This document shows, in pieces, positions 13,501 to 26,096 of a DNA stretch of 64,000 bases. The notes beneath the pieces were generated by a model. The model made no database searches, had not been told where the DNA came from, and saw only the letters and a program-made list of their open reading frames with translations. The DNA lies in contig HG738137.1 of the NCBI GenBank assembly GCA_000499405.2, forward strand, positions 26,403,832 through 26,467,831, written 5' to 3'. How positions within the stretch are numbered: position 1 is the stretch's first letter; each line of letters opens with the position of its first letter. The translations under genes were made by a program, and so were the position numbers. Source of the DNA: Onchocerca volvulus (lineage: Eukaryota > Nematoda > Chromadorea > Rhabditida > Onchocercidae).

Positions 13501-16500
13501 AAATTCAAATACTAAATTTAATACAATATGAAGAAACAAACATCCATGAGTTTGTATCTGATATAACTAAAGAGAACTTACATTAGATACTATTTGCAAT
13601 CTTCGTGAACCCCATAATAGAAATTATTGCAAATATCATTACAGTTTAACAACTCGCGAGAATATGCTTATTGCCAGGAAATCAAGTGACCACAAATTAC
13701 AAATATGAAATTCAAACGGGAAAACAAAAATTGACTTACTTTATATCCAAACTGCATAGTTTATTTAGAAGTTTTGAATCCGAATCACTCACTTCCATTC
13801 CAGCCAGTCGGGCTTCCAAAGTTTTAATTACCATTTTTTCCTCATAAGCAGCTTTTTCATCATTTTCAATCAGTTTTTCTGCACATCCACAATCACCCAT
13901 ACTCGCCATCGGTGGAAATGAATAGTCCCTAAATTAGCAGATAATCTTTAATTATAGATGCATAACTTTCACCCTGCTGACCTATAAATTTCACATCTCT
14001 CATAGTTCTCTTATAATCTCGCTTTCATTTCCAAGATTTCACCAAAGCATCTAATGATATTATGTAAAATCAATATGACAAAATAACTTACCATGTCAAA
14101 ACAATTTGCATGATAAGTTTTAAATTCGGATATTTGTAGTATACCTCCTTAACCAATGTATCTATATTCAATGATGTCCACATCAGTGAAATAAGCCAAG
14201 CTTTCCAATACAATGTTCTAACCGCCAATGGTGGAAGATTTTCGCTAAAAAAAAAAAGAAAAAAAAAAGACACCAAAGTTTGTAGAATTATTTAAATTTT
14301 TGTAAAGATTTTTGCAAAATAACACTCACTCCTGGATGTTAAAAGTTGGCGATGGTTTGTATTCCGTTATTTTGAATAAGGTTTCTAATAGAGTACAACT
14401 GCTGATTGGAACCATACTACCACCTGTAAATAATCAGTTAATTTTGTAAAACTGGTTGACAGTTAAAACTGTTATTTTCTTCCAATGATATCATTATTCA
14501 TAACAATACTGTCAAAAAAAAAATTTATTATTCTGATTCGCATCACTCTAGTGCTAATTCATAGATCTATCACTGAAATTCATTTATCAGGACTATATAA
14601 CATTTTTGCATCATATAGTTTGAACCGTTTAAACTTACTCCGCCAATTTTTATACTAAATCTTCCGATCTAATTTTCTATAATACAAGGCCAATACATCG
14701 ATTTTCATTTGCATGAGAGCAATTTTATTCAGCTCATTTTTAATAGCCAATGCTCGGTCATTGTTATTTTTAGTCTTTGAGTGAATATCTAAATCAAATT
14801 TGATGGCATGGCGAGAACAACAAGATGACCTGTTAATGTGGAAGACAAAGAAGCTCGCTTTGTAAGATTCTCAATTACATCCACCGTATCTGCAGCATCA
14901 ATTGGAACTGAAGGATCAGATCCAGCATCCAATATAGTGCAGAGCAACTCTTCACTAATAGGAACATCAGAAATAACACGCATATATTGGGTTACATCTG
15001 CCTCAATCGGCCACTGATCGACACTAGCATAATATTCGGCCTGTATCATTCATATATTTGTTATGGAACTAATTAACAAGAATAAATTATCTCTGACTTC
15101 CTCAAAAAAAAAAAAAAAAAAAAATTACAAACACAAAAATCTGATACTGTTATTCTGAATTTGCCCAATCTATTAACAGTATCCAATAGTTTTTAATTTT
15201 CACTATCAATAACTGCTGCATGCTGGAACAGCTGCACACACTACATCATTCTGATAATTTGCATAAATTATCATATAAGATATAATTAATAAAATTAGGT
15301 TTCCAAGAAAGAAATATGCAATAATCGACTGGAACATAATTGCGTTTCCATAGTATGCTTATGCAGTGAAGATGAACGAAACAACAGAATAAAATTAATT
15401 CAAACTCCGTTTAAATAAATATAATGGGTTATTCGGCAGTACACTGTTTTATTAACAAAAAAAAAAAAAAAAAAAGAAAAAAAAAAGAAAAAGAAATAAA
15501 AGTTCAAAATACGAACCGGAGCCAAATAAAGGACTCGATAGTATGAATAAACAAATAACCGATTATCAGTGCAGAATTCATAATGATTTCGAAAAAAGCG
15601 AGTACATATTTCGAAGAAATTTTTTAAATCAGCATAGAATCTGGAAGCAAAAACATGATTAATTTATAACAGAGAAAAATTCTCATATATATCTTTTCAC
15701 TACCAATTCCTCTTTTGTCTGCTATGATATCATTAGTAAGAAATTGTACAAACCTGAAGAAATCGAAAAGATGAGCAGTAGGACATGAAAAGATACAAAA
15801 AGGTACTATGGAAAATAACCAAAAGATGCATACTTTTGCAAGGCATCAATATGAGTTTGTGCCAAATTGACATTAGCATTACGTCGACATTGAGATGCTT
15901 CTCGAACAGTAGGCGTTATTGCCAAAAATGGCAACATCACACAAAAATCAATCAGTGATTTGAAAAAGAAAGCCTGAAATTAACTAAATTTCTTAAGATA
16001 CCTTAGATACGAAAAATTGCCCTGTGCAACTTGGATCAGTTTTGACGCGTTTCCATAATTAGTGGAAATACTAGGAGGAAAATGTGATATGTAAAAAGTT
16101 GAATAAATAATGTTATAAAAAGAACTATTAATAAGGGGTAAATTTACGGGAATAGCAAAGGCTGATAAATCTTCAACTGCGGCGTTGAATAAATGGGAAG
16201 TGAAAAGAGCAAAATCGAAATCCATTCGTAACAATGACCGAACAAATTCCCGAAGGAAAGTCCTTGATATACGCAAATATTCTTCCTTAGCTGCAAGCAT
16301 TTGCACAATTTCCCGCGCTATAACCTGGAATAAATCTTGGCATAAACATAGCTTTTTCCAGCATAAAACTCTGCTTGCTCATTACTTTTATTTTAAATCT
16401 AAATAGTCCAAAAATACTAAATGAATAGTAAGACAATCGTTGAATAAAAAAATTAATAGTAAATATAACAATAATTAATAAAATGGATAAATAAGAAGTA

Positions 16501-19500
16501 ATTCGATTTTTCGACAACAGCTCTAAATTTCAGTAACTTTAATTACCTTCGATGCTGAACAGTTATCAAACGAAAATAACGAATGTATCATTGTCATGTT
16601 GTAAGGAAAGCGATTCATTGAGAATTCATTCGATAATAATAATTTTGCTATTGCACAAATTATCTCTTTATCATTGCTCAATATTTCTCTAAAATAATTA
16701 ATACACAGAGCATTGTTATAGTTGGTATCTCAATTTTCTTTCATCTTAACTGCACTGTTTCCATCATACGAGTCTTTTCGTGACGTTCACAAAATTAACT
16801 TTATACATTTGACATACAATCATATCACCAAGGTAGACACTTCCAACTGAATGTCACTAGTGTAATTCGTTCATTCTTGTGTAATTCGTTAAAATAAACG
16901 TTTTATAAAGAAGCGCAATATATCAACAGGGTCCACAAAGTATTCATTAGGATTTGACTAGAATCCTCAAATATTTATTTATTAAGTTATTCGCTAATTA
17001 TTGCATGAACTTCAACGCATTTTCGATTTTATTTTTGACATGTTACCCAAAAACCCTATTCAATTTCTTGAATTAAAAGAGAAAATAATAATGTGAAGAT
17101 TACACTAAACTAAACTTCACTTACTTTAGGGCAACGTTGAATAAGATATTGATTTGTTTACTTTTCAATGCCCGTAATTTCAACAAAGCGCTTAACGTTT
17201 CATTATCTTCTTCGGTAAGCTCATTTCGACCTATATTACTCGCAACCCATAGAAGTAATTCCATGGCGTATCTTTGAAGCTATAAGAAAAGTAATTGCAT
17301 GATTTTCTGTAACGATATCTAAAATTTGAGAATGTTAATTACACAAAATGTATTATGTAACGTTTACTTTTTCAAAAATAGCATTTTTAAAAATAACGTG
17401 AAATTACTGCGCCGTTCTATTTGTACTTGATTTTACTAATATATATTGTACACAGAAGAATTCATGAAATAAAGAGTCCATTATTTGATATTGCTTTGCT
17501 GAATTTCTATAATTAGAATTAAAATTAAACATCGTTTAACTAGTCTCTGGAAATCGTATAATAGTCTTTAAAAGACAAAATCAATTGTCATCTAAGCATC
17601 TCTGTTTTTCTAAAATGTTCAAATATTTAAATAAAAATATCATTATAACATTACCAATTCATTAAATCAAATGATTTTACTAGTTTCATTATAAACAGCA
17701 GTAATATTATACCTCAGCTAATATGGTATTAGACCTATTTACATTTTAAGTGTACTTTTTATATTCAGAAATAATAATTACCAATACACATGTTAATTCG
17801 TTAATGTATCTCTAAGTTATATCCTTAACCTATACTTTACATGAAAAATATTTTATTTCATGTGAAATTCTAATGTGTAAAATCACATACATTAAAAGTC
17901 AAAAAGAAAAAAAAAAGAAAACAACTAAAATCGGAAAAGGCTAAAACCAATTTAATTACTGATGACCATAAGCAATGCGTTGGCAACAATGATATGTTAA
18001 TAATTTGCATCATTACCTTACCAATAATATTACATTCTTATAAAACATCATTCAAAATGCATACCTTTCCATTTAGCAACCAAGAATCCATTTTGCGTGC
18101 AGCTAATAATCGGATGTTTGCATTTCCTGCACATATACACATAGTCTTCAACAGATTTCGTGGTGCACTTTCACCCTTCCGTTCACATATATCTCTCATT
18201 TGCATTACAAATGCGTCAATTTTCTGTTCTTTATCAGTCACATTTGCAAATCGATTAACTGCAGCCTATAAAAAAAATTCTTTTTTTAAGTCAACCAAGA
18301 TTATTTATCCTTATAATTTCAATTCAAAAACAAGAAATTTGAGTAAAATCAAATTTTCAAGAAATAGTTTAAAAAAAGAAATTCAAAAATAATAACTTTC
18401 TTTTTGATTAAAATACGAATGTAGGACAGAAGTAAATCGTTACTTCTACATTTGTATCTTATCATGATAATAACTAACTTTTTTTTTTTCGTTCCACCTA
18501 ATCACATCTCTTTAAATTTCTAAATCTAGTAAAAATAGAAATTATTACCATAGTCCGATACCGTTCTGGATAAGTCAAATCGCATGCTGTATACGTCGAT
18601 TCATGTGGGATCTGAGTACCAAATGCCGTCATAATATTGACAATCAGTCCATCTGCTGATGGTCGATCAGCCCACTGTCTTTCATGCAAACTGTCATCAA
18701 TAAAACTTTCAACCAACTGCCAATTCCAGTCGGTCGTTCCCATCAAAAGTTTGCATAACACTATGAAAATAATTGAATTAAAAAATTTAGTTGAACCTGA
18801 AATTTGGCTGAAACACGCAGTCATTTTCGAATATCATTGAACGAAATTCTCATGACCAAAAAATAATTGCATTTCTACATTTCTAAGATAGCATGACAGT
18901 AAATAGAGCAAATGAGACACTGTCTTTTCAAAAAATCTTCGAATATCAACCACCTGTTTCATGCATCAATTTAAAGTCTCGCCACTTTATATCTCACGTG
19001 AAAAATTTGAAAGTCAACATCAGTTGGAAAATTCGACAAAAGGAAATAATACAATAAAGACAAAACTGATAAGTGGAAAAACTTACGCAAAGGAGCCATA
19101 GCTGAACCAGGCGAGGAAGTCGGAAAATTCGTTGATAACAGGGAACAAAGTACTTCAATTAGTTCTTCATGAGGCTACAACAAAATTGAATTTTTTAACA
19201 GATTACAAGCTATATCTAACCTAGTTAATATATTGGGCAATACAGAAATAGCACTACAAATGAAATCTATCTCAGAAATTTCAAAAAAACTGAAAAAGCC
19301 TTACACTGAATTCGATTGGTTTGATTTATCAAAAGAAGTGTTGTTCGAAGTTTAAAAAAATAATTCTAAGAAATAATAAGTAGTAATTCTGACAACATCA
19401 CAGAAACTAAGAATAATCTTGAATTCTCAATGAAAGGAGTAACAGACAAATCACAACGACTCTAACTAGGTTTAATTTCATTTTTTTTATTATTTTAGTA

Positions 19501-20848
19501 TTTTTTTCGTAAAGAGTGATATGAATTCATATAATCCAATTTAAGTGGTTACAAGTCTAAGAAAAAAAAAAGATTCACGATGTTAATCATCAAATTTCTC
19601 CCTTTAATTTACAACATCTTACAAAGATATCTCACCAATAAAAATGAAGTATTCATTTTAACGAAAAGCATAAGTGCTGAACACATAATTGGTTCCTCAA
19701 CCCAACTACTGGTTTGTTTCCGATGATCAATAATTTCCCGTATTGCTGCACATATCAATCGTACAGCTTTTTGTGGCTTTTGCTTTTCTTTTGCCGATTC
19801 CAGCGATGCTAGTAATTGCTTAGGTTCTATTTGGACCTGAAACGTTCGTACCTGAAGAATTCCAAAAAAAAAAGAAAAAAAAAAAGAAAAAAAAAATTCA
19901 GTTCTAATCGGATCTATCGAACTTACATGATTTCCAGTTTTCTTTATGATAATATCTTTGTTGAATACCTTGATATTCGTATAAGCGAACAGTAAAAAAA
20001 AAAACTTCTCAACCGCATTATTCGTTATTATAGTTGCACAGCGTAAAAATTAAGAAATCCGAGATTTTCTGATGATGCTAGTGGAACATTAGAAATGAGA
20101 AATTCGCGAAATCTAGTATTACATCATATCTATTGAATTAGTTTTGATATTTGTATGAAACCTTGTGATAGTACCTACTTCAGCACAAAAACTACGCCAT
20201 CTCGAATCATCGACTGTAGCACGTTTAACAGAACTCGTTGATGGAGTGTTGGAAAAAATTTTCCCAGAAAAATCAAGACGAGGCTTCTTCAAAACACCAC
20301 TTGACAACTATAACCAAATAATTATATTGAAATAAATCAGACAAATATCTAAAAAATTTTCAATCCTTATAGTCAGTTTTTTAATGTTAAAGTATTATCT
20401 TTCAACATATAGTGAAAAGAAAAAATGGATTCCAACAATTCAGTAGAAAGAATAAAATGATTTTGAGAAAATGAGATACAATTGTATCTCATCATATTAG
20501 ATCGTAATTTTTCGTGGGGAGTAAATAATCTCTTATTTGAATTACAATTTTCCAAACAATGTCTAATAATTAGGTAAATTGAATATGAAGAAAAAAAAAA
20601 TGAATTCTATGAATGGGCAATGACTGAAATAAACAAATGAATTGTGAATCGATAGGGAGATTCGAAAATTAAAAGCGCAAATGGAGATTAAAATCAATAA
20701 TTATTGTAAAATTAACCTGCGGTAATTCCCGTTTATGAATTTGAGGTTTCGTGCGACTCACTTCGGAAGTTGACGGAACATCACGACCGATTGCCAAAAA
20801 TTCACCAGCTGGTAAATTTGATCTTGCTTTATGTCCTTGTTTACTCAT
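1527..20848 (-). CDS. ints-1: Integrator complex subunit 1 (INTS1), 37 exons, about 1956 aa
   Basis: INTS1 is a backbone subunit of the Integrator complex, which binds RNA polymerase II, cleaves snRNA 3' ends and attenuates nascent transcripts in the nucleus. Collinear blocks match human INTS1 throughout: AGEFLAIGRD near the N terminus, FIDDSLHERQWADRPSADGL, LAAKEEYLRISRTFLREF, DQWPIEADVTQYMRVISDVP, VRTLYWKAW, RRPPDN, LKFVQSFALTSYSCTKLLAI, and DISLHALSFLPEF close to the end. Length is a little under the human protein (about 2190 aa). Exons as read: 20717-20848, 20179-20307, 19636-19851, 19087-19174, 18549-18760, 18065-18265, 17125-17279, 16547-16688, 16148-16324, 15834-15973, 15517-15640, 14830-15040, 14330-14423, 14092-14244, 13740-13928, 13368-13497, 13094-13258, 12590-12739, 12022-12186, 11726-11839, 11204-11404, 10704-10844, 10537-10620, 9738-9938, 9157-9339, 8586-8792, 8164-8272, 7927-8021, 7432-7658, 6921-7102, 6591-6707, 6059-6242, 5423-5609, 4766-4947, 2467-2698, 2080-2188, 1527-1669. 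Phases agree across the whole chain. The weakest junction is 4766 to 2698, across a 2.1 kb intron with a gttttt donor. The start MSKQGHKARS is preferred over an in-frame ATG 30 bases upstream because a tttcag acceptor lies between them. Confidence 0.95.
2699..4765 (-). other. Large 3' intron of ints-1
   Basis: This 2.1 kb intron is much longer than the other introns in the gene. It is AT-rich with no coding stretch that I can support on either strand. A cluster of five atcatatg words lies between about 4060 and 4310. A short extra exon here cannot be excluded, because human INTS1 has a poorly conserved linker at this point. Confidence 0.5.
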
Positions 20849-20870
20849 GCTTGTTTCAAAGTTCACTGAA
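20849..20870 (-). promoter_or_regulatory. Probable spliced-leader trans-splice acceptor of ints-1
   Basis: On the minus strand the sequence reads ccaatttcag, then 17 bases, then the ATG of ints-1. No upstream exon is visible, so the site probably receives a spliced leader, or else a short untranslated exon. Trans-splicing is general nematode knowledge; that it happens here is inferred. Confidence 0.5.
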
Positions 20871-21377
20871 ATTGGCATAAAATTAAATTTGATATTATTA
20901 TAATTACATTCTTTATTTTCATTCCAAATATTTCCAAATTTAAGTACTTCTGACTTACAATAAGCCCGAATACAGTCCTACCACTTCATTAAAATGCAAG
21001 AAAATTTGGCAAAACGATTATTTTTATTTATTCACTTTTCTTTCCCTCTCTATTCCTCTTTCACATTTTTACTCTCTGGAAATCTTCTACATTATGAGAA
21101 ATCTCCGAATGAGAGATGTTTTATTTTTCAGATCGGGATCTATTCAGCGATACATAATATTGGTCGAGATTTCCAATCAACTTCTATGTCCAAGAATATC
21201 ATCCTAAACTTCATCCAGATGCGTGATTTCATCCCAAATTATTTTATTTTAATGACAATATTCCTTCTATTTTATTTCCACATATTATCAAAATTTCAGT
21301 ATGCAAATTTCAGACAACAAAGCGTATAAAAACAATAAAACACTCTAAAAAGATTATTATTTTTCTAATTTAGTGCA
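20871..21377. promoter_or_regulatory. Divergent intergenic region between ints-1 and the 21.4 kb membrane-protein gene
   Basis: About 510 bp separate two genes that start outwards, so it must carry both 5' control regions. The plus strand has an open stretch from 20994 to 21329 that is rich in F, I and L codons, without an acceptor or conserved motif; I take it as non-coding. No TATA box or other named element stands out. Confidence 0.4.
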
Positions 21378-24300
21378 ATGCAAGGTGGTAAAAACAAGTG
21401 CTGCATTCTGACAATGCTTATAAATGTTACCATTTTTATAACTTTATTTGCATTCAGTTATTCCGCAAAATATGCAGCTATAAAGGTTTTTTTTTTATAA
21501 CTAGCTATTCTTTTTTTTTTTTTTTTTTTTTTGAGACTAATCATAATCTTGAAGAAGATATCGAATTTTGAAATAAATTTTAAGATATTAAAGTATGTTT
21601 CAAGAAATTAAGGCACACTATAAAAATCTAATTTTTCTTCTTTTTTTAAAAGTTTCTCAAAATATTAAAACACAACTAGTAAGTTAAGGATAATAAAAAA
21701 AAAAAAAAAAAAAACTGTTAGATTAGCTATAAGTAAATTTATATTGACAAAATATTTTTCCACAGAACAATATTCAATAAAAAAATATTTCGTTTTAAAA
21801 ACTTGACTTGTCATTTTACGTAGAATCACGTATGTACTGTTTATTAGTTAAGTTACAGAAAACAAAGTGTAATATACAAAATCTATACGATGCTTTTACA
21901 ACAGCTGATATACAAAATATTCAACAAAAGTAGGTGTATTTTGTCCTTTCAAATTGTCATTCTTCTTATTCTATTATAAATATCTCTATTAATCACTCTA
22001 TCACAAGACCATGATAGAGAAATTTTTATCAACTATGTCCAGTTACTATTAATATTAGATTGCTAACTTTCTTCAACGCAATACAGTTGAATATTCAGCA
22101 AAGATTTTTATTCTGGCTAATTATAGGGATGCTACATTGCGCAGTGTATTCACCAATAAGACAAAATTTCTACCTGAGTTAATACTAGCAAATTATCTGC
22201 GAATTCCAAAAAACAAAAGTATGACTTGAAAAAAACTTTATTTTTCTCTCCTCTTATTTTATCATTTTTATTATTAAAGTCAGTCAATAAAGTAGGGGAG
22301 GGAGCGGAGGGAATCTAGTTTTAGGAAAAATAAAAAATAAAAAAATAAAACGAAAAAAGAACAGGCTTTTTTTTTTTTTTTATCAAATAACTAACATCCT
22401 CTTTCTTTTATTTCTAAATAAACATTTGACAATCTCTAAATATAATTTACATATATATAATATTGGTCATTTTTCCGTTCAATATCTTATTTACAGTTAG
22501 TTTCAGAAACATTAAGAAATCGAAGATACCAATTACTACTACAGAATTGCTCCCATCAAATGAATACATGCGTCAAATATATCATTAAATTACATGCTGA
22601 TGATTGCATTGTAAGACAATAATTTCGGAGTTAATATCTCAATTTCTTGGAGTGCTGGAAGTACCCTTCGATATTTTCGGGCTCAACACTTTTTTAAATA
22701 ACCAAAAATCTCCTTCATACCTGAATTATCATAACCAGATTATTCATCAAGGCACCTTAAAGCTGCATACCTATCTGCTTCATTTTCTTGCTCTTGAAAA
22801 TAGTTAAAAAAAACAATCTTGAACCGAGTGTTATTACTCGGTTGTTAATAGACTTGCGCTGCTAATTATTACGGCATAATTATTTTACTGAACCACTTAT
22901 TTTAATTAACGAATGGTTCAGGTCACGGATTAATTAATAATCCCGTAACATGAACCAATGTATTCTCTAATTTTTCCAAACTTTCCGAAAAATTGCTATT
23001 TTTACTACCATTAATCAGTTATATCCTCACATGGTTCAGATCCTCTTGCAACTTACGAATATGTACAAAATTCAAAATTTCAAATTCAAAAATAGGAAAA
23101 TTTCGAGTATTGCAGCTGGATCCTAGCAATTATTATATATATTATAAACGACGAAAACGGATTTATCGATCAACTGTTCAATACAGTCGCCAATCTGAAT
23201 TTCTATTTAAAATTAACACACAAAAAACTCATTTCATCTATCTTAACAACAAACTTAATTTATTATTTTGCGAACAAATTGGATTGTAAGTTATTAGAAA
23301 ATCAATGAGAAATGAACATTGTTTCAATATTTTACACGCTTTTCAGTTTTTACTTCGCTTCTGATTCCAATGTTTCTAGAGAACTATCTCTACACAATTT
23401 TAGCAGTTAAGATTCGATCTTCATTTTGATAAAATTCACTTCTAAAGATATCTGATAAGTTGAAAATTATGAGTAAATTTTTTTAGTCTTTTAAATTTAA
23501 ACTTAGAATATTTTAAAACATTATATTTTATTTTTTCAGTGAAATGACATATAATGTCTTCCATCATCGTCTAAAAACCCAAAGTTGCATCTTACGAACA
23601 AAATTATCAATGCCTTATGCAAGATTAAAACGTGCAATTTTCAAAACAAAGTAAGCCTAAAAATTTTTTTCTAAAATTCCCAGCAAATATTTCGAAACAA
23701 AATTGAATTTTATGATGAAATATATCACTAGAAATATAAAATCACTTAGGGAAGAGAACGCAAGAATGAAAAAAAAAAAAATTTAAAAGTAGTGGATAAA
23801 TAATATGTCAAGAAAATTCCAGAATTTTTCGGCAGTTGTTCTCTTCTAATATTATCCGCTAACTTCTTAACAAATAAAATAACGAAAAAATTGAAACTAC
23901 GGAAAGTAATTAATTGAAAATATTAATTAGCAAACTGACATAGATAAGCTAATGCTGATATTAAACTCATAATTATTAAAACAATGCTCATCAAAAATTT
24001 CCATAGAATCGGTCCCTAAAATTTTCAGGTATCACATATCATTACATATTATTAAATATCATTAAATATATGATGTCTGAAGACTTTAGAAACAAATTCT
24101 ACAACACATACTATAAATGAATAAAAAGAATTTCAATGATAAAGAGTTTTTCAGAAGTGCAGGAACAATGACGATAATTATTATAGCTCTAGTTATAGGT
24201 GTACCCTTATTAATCATTATTATCTCCGTCATTACTATTATCGTTATATATTGCTGTTGCAAAGAGAATGGTTGGTATTCAAAAGTAAAATTATTCAAAT

Positions 24301-25192
24301 CAATATCTGGTTATTTAGTAACACAGAACATGTTTAAGCATAGATTTTCCAATAAGTTTCAACACGAATTGAGATCAATCTTCTTTGATCAATAACTTGC
24401 AATAGAAAAAATCATTTGAATGTTTTAATTAATGACCATAAAAATAATTAACTGAAACAGTAAACAGAATTTGACATTGCGGGAACCGCCACCGCTTAAA
24501 CATTACCAAATTTATGCTATGACTAATCAGTTAAATAAATTAACATTATTACTGAATAGGTAAAATGGAAGATGAACTACCCAGAAGTTTGATCGAGAAT
24601 TGCAAACGAGCGGAGCCACCATTAGCAGAACAAGGAAAATACTTGCCGGAAATGTTCGATGCTTCAGCATTTCAGTTCAAAGGACCACTTATTATTGAAT
24701 GTCCTAAATTACACATTCTTGTTAGCATTGATCGATTGAACATTTCGCATTTTTTGAATACTTTCCTTCAATTTATGGCTTCACCTAAATGCTGATTTCA
24801 CTTGTATTTAGGAACACGACCTCACAAATGTAAAACCAACTGGAAGCAATATGGAGGACCATGTTCGATTTGATGAAAATCTTAACGTTGTATGTTTTCT
24901 AGACTATGATTTCTTTTCTGTTGATTCCACTGCAATAGCTCATGGAGATTTTGAAAATCTTATTACGCGATATGCATATCAACAGTTAAACAGTGCATGA
25001 ATTTGATAACATGATAAAAACTCTTTCTGTTTTCAAACTAGAATCAACAAAATTCGATCTTCCCATTTAGGCTTATAACATTGGAGAAAATGTTGAAATA
25101 ATCGTCAAAAGCTATGGACGAGGTAAGATTTTTTTCAAGATAAAACGATTCTTTAGATGATGCTAAACTCATTGTTTGATCCTAAATTTAAA

Positions 25193-25223
<31 letters not shown>

Positions 25224-26096
25224 GAAAATGGTAAAATAATGCCTTTATTTATAAGAATTAACACAATTAATCTTCCTTTCTTTTGGACTGTGAAATTAAA
25301 TTGAACAATAAAAGTGAGGAACGCAAAAAAGAGCAAATTTTTATTTTCCTATTAAAATCTACTCTACGTATTTCAAAAAATTTTTTAAAATGAACCGCCG
25401 TATATTGTATAGTTGATACTAATAAAAAAGAGCCACATTTCAACGTTCATTCATTCTAATAAAAGAGCAAAAACAATAGGAATCAAAACTCGAAGTGGTG
25501 AAATGATCAAAAATGGTGAAAATAAGGATGAAGAGACAACTAACGAACACGAAAATGGTTCCAGACAGTCAATCATCGAAAACAATAAAAAAGAAGCGGC
25601 AAAACATTTGAAAAGAAAAAATGCTCAATTACAAGAGAAAAAGTCCGGGAAAAAAATTGGAACGGATGTATTAGATCCGAGAAGGAAATCCAAAGCTCTA
25701 TCAGTTCGCATACAAAAAACTCAGCAAAGCCGATATTCCGAATCATCGACGCAACAAACTCTTATGATTAATGGTGAAGAGAATGGTGAAAGTTTCAAAA
25801 AATTCAGTAAATCAAACATACCAGCAAATACAAAAGAATGGGATTTCAGCATTGGGTCTAAAGTTAGTACAAGAAAGAGTAATCTGCCACGGAAAAAAGC
25901 TTCAACTATTCCATTTGAACAAGCAAATCAGATACCGGTAAGATTAAGAGAGATGATGTCAACCAAGGAACATCATGATGTATCGTCAACCGATGCAACA
26001 AATATCATGCCAGCAATGCGGACAGCAAAATCTCAACATTGGGCAGCTGAAGAGACCAATCCATCTGTATCCGATTCAGCCGGAAGTCAATGTTAA
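21378..26096 (+). CDS. Unrecognised membrane protein with long basic tail, 8 exons, about 470 aa
   Basis: Exons as read: 21378-21485, 23116-23285, 23540-23650, 24155-24270, 24560-24720, 24812-24889, 25071-25122 and 25480-26096. Their sum is an exact multiple of three and every phase agrees. Residues 1-36 contain a hydrophobic segment (CILTMLINVTIFITLFAFSY) that can serve as signal peptide or signal anchor. A region of about 94 residues, basic and rich in tyrosine, follows. Near residue 130 is a strong membrane segment (TIIIIALVIGVPLLIIIISV) followed by IYCCCKENG, a possible palmitoylation site. The remaining ~300 residues are polar and lysine-rich, probably disordered. If the first segment is cleaved, topology is type I with a cytoplasmic tail. 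The start sits 5 bases after a ctaatttag acceptor. The last junction is the least certain: an acceptor at 25412 would end the protein after about 14 residues, whereas the one at 25479 joins in phase to the 205-codon open exon. I know no family for it. Confidence 0.7.
21486..23115 (+). other. First intron (1.6 kb) of the 21.4 kb membrane-protein gene
   Basis: AT-rich, with a 22-base poly-T tract at 21511-21532 and a 20-base poly-A tract at about 21695-21714. It also holds the palindrome cluster at 22822-22957, listed separately. A missed exon is possible, but the flanking exons already join in phase. Confidence 0.5.
22822..22957. repeat. Cluster of palindromes (fold-back element)
   Basis: Several inverted repeats are packed into 136 bp. 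AACCGAGT (22822-22829) pairs with ACTCGGTT (22836-22843). AATTAT (22864-22869) pairs with ATAATT (22876-22881). TGAACCA, TGGTTCA and TGAACCA at 22889, 22914 and 22951 alternate in orientation. The last pair closes an imperfect hairpin with inner arms CACGGATTA and TAATCCCGT. This could be a decayed miniature inverted-repeat element or a structured intronic element. Confidence 0.6.
25190..25228. repeat. A-rich homopolymer tract
   Basis: A nearly pure poly-A run of 39 bases broken by single G bases, in the last intron of the membrane-protein gene. Similar tracts occur at about 15104-15124, 15457-15499, 19864-19897, 27281-27305 and 40560-40589, all intronic or intergenic. Confidence 0.85.

Noticed and set aside
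25413..25479. Acceptor gtatag at 25412 as start of the last exon of the 21.4 kb gene
   Set aside because: In the phase set by the previous exon it gives a stop after about 14 residues; the acceptor at 25479 joins the long open frame in phase. The short form is still possible as a variant.
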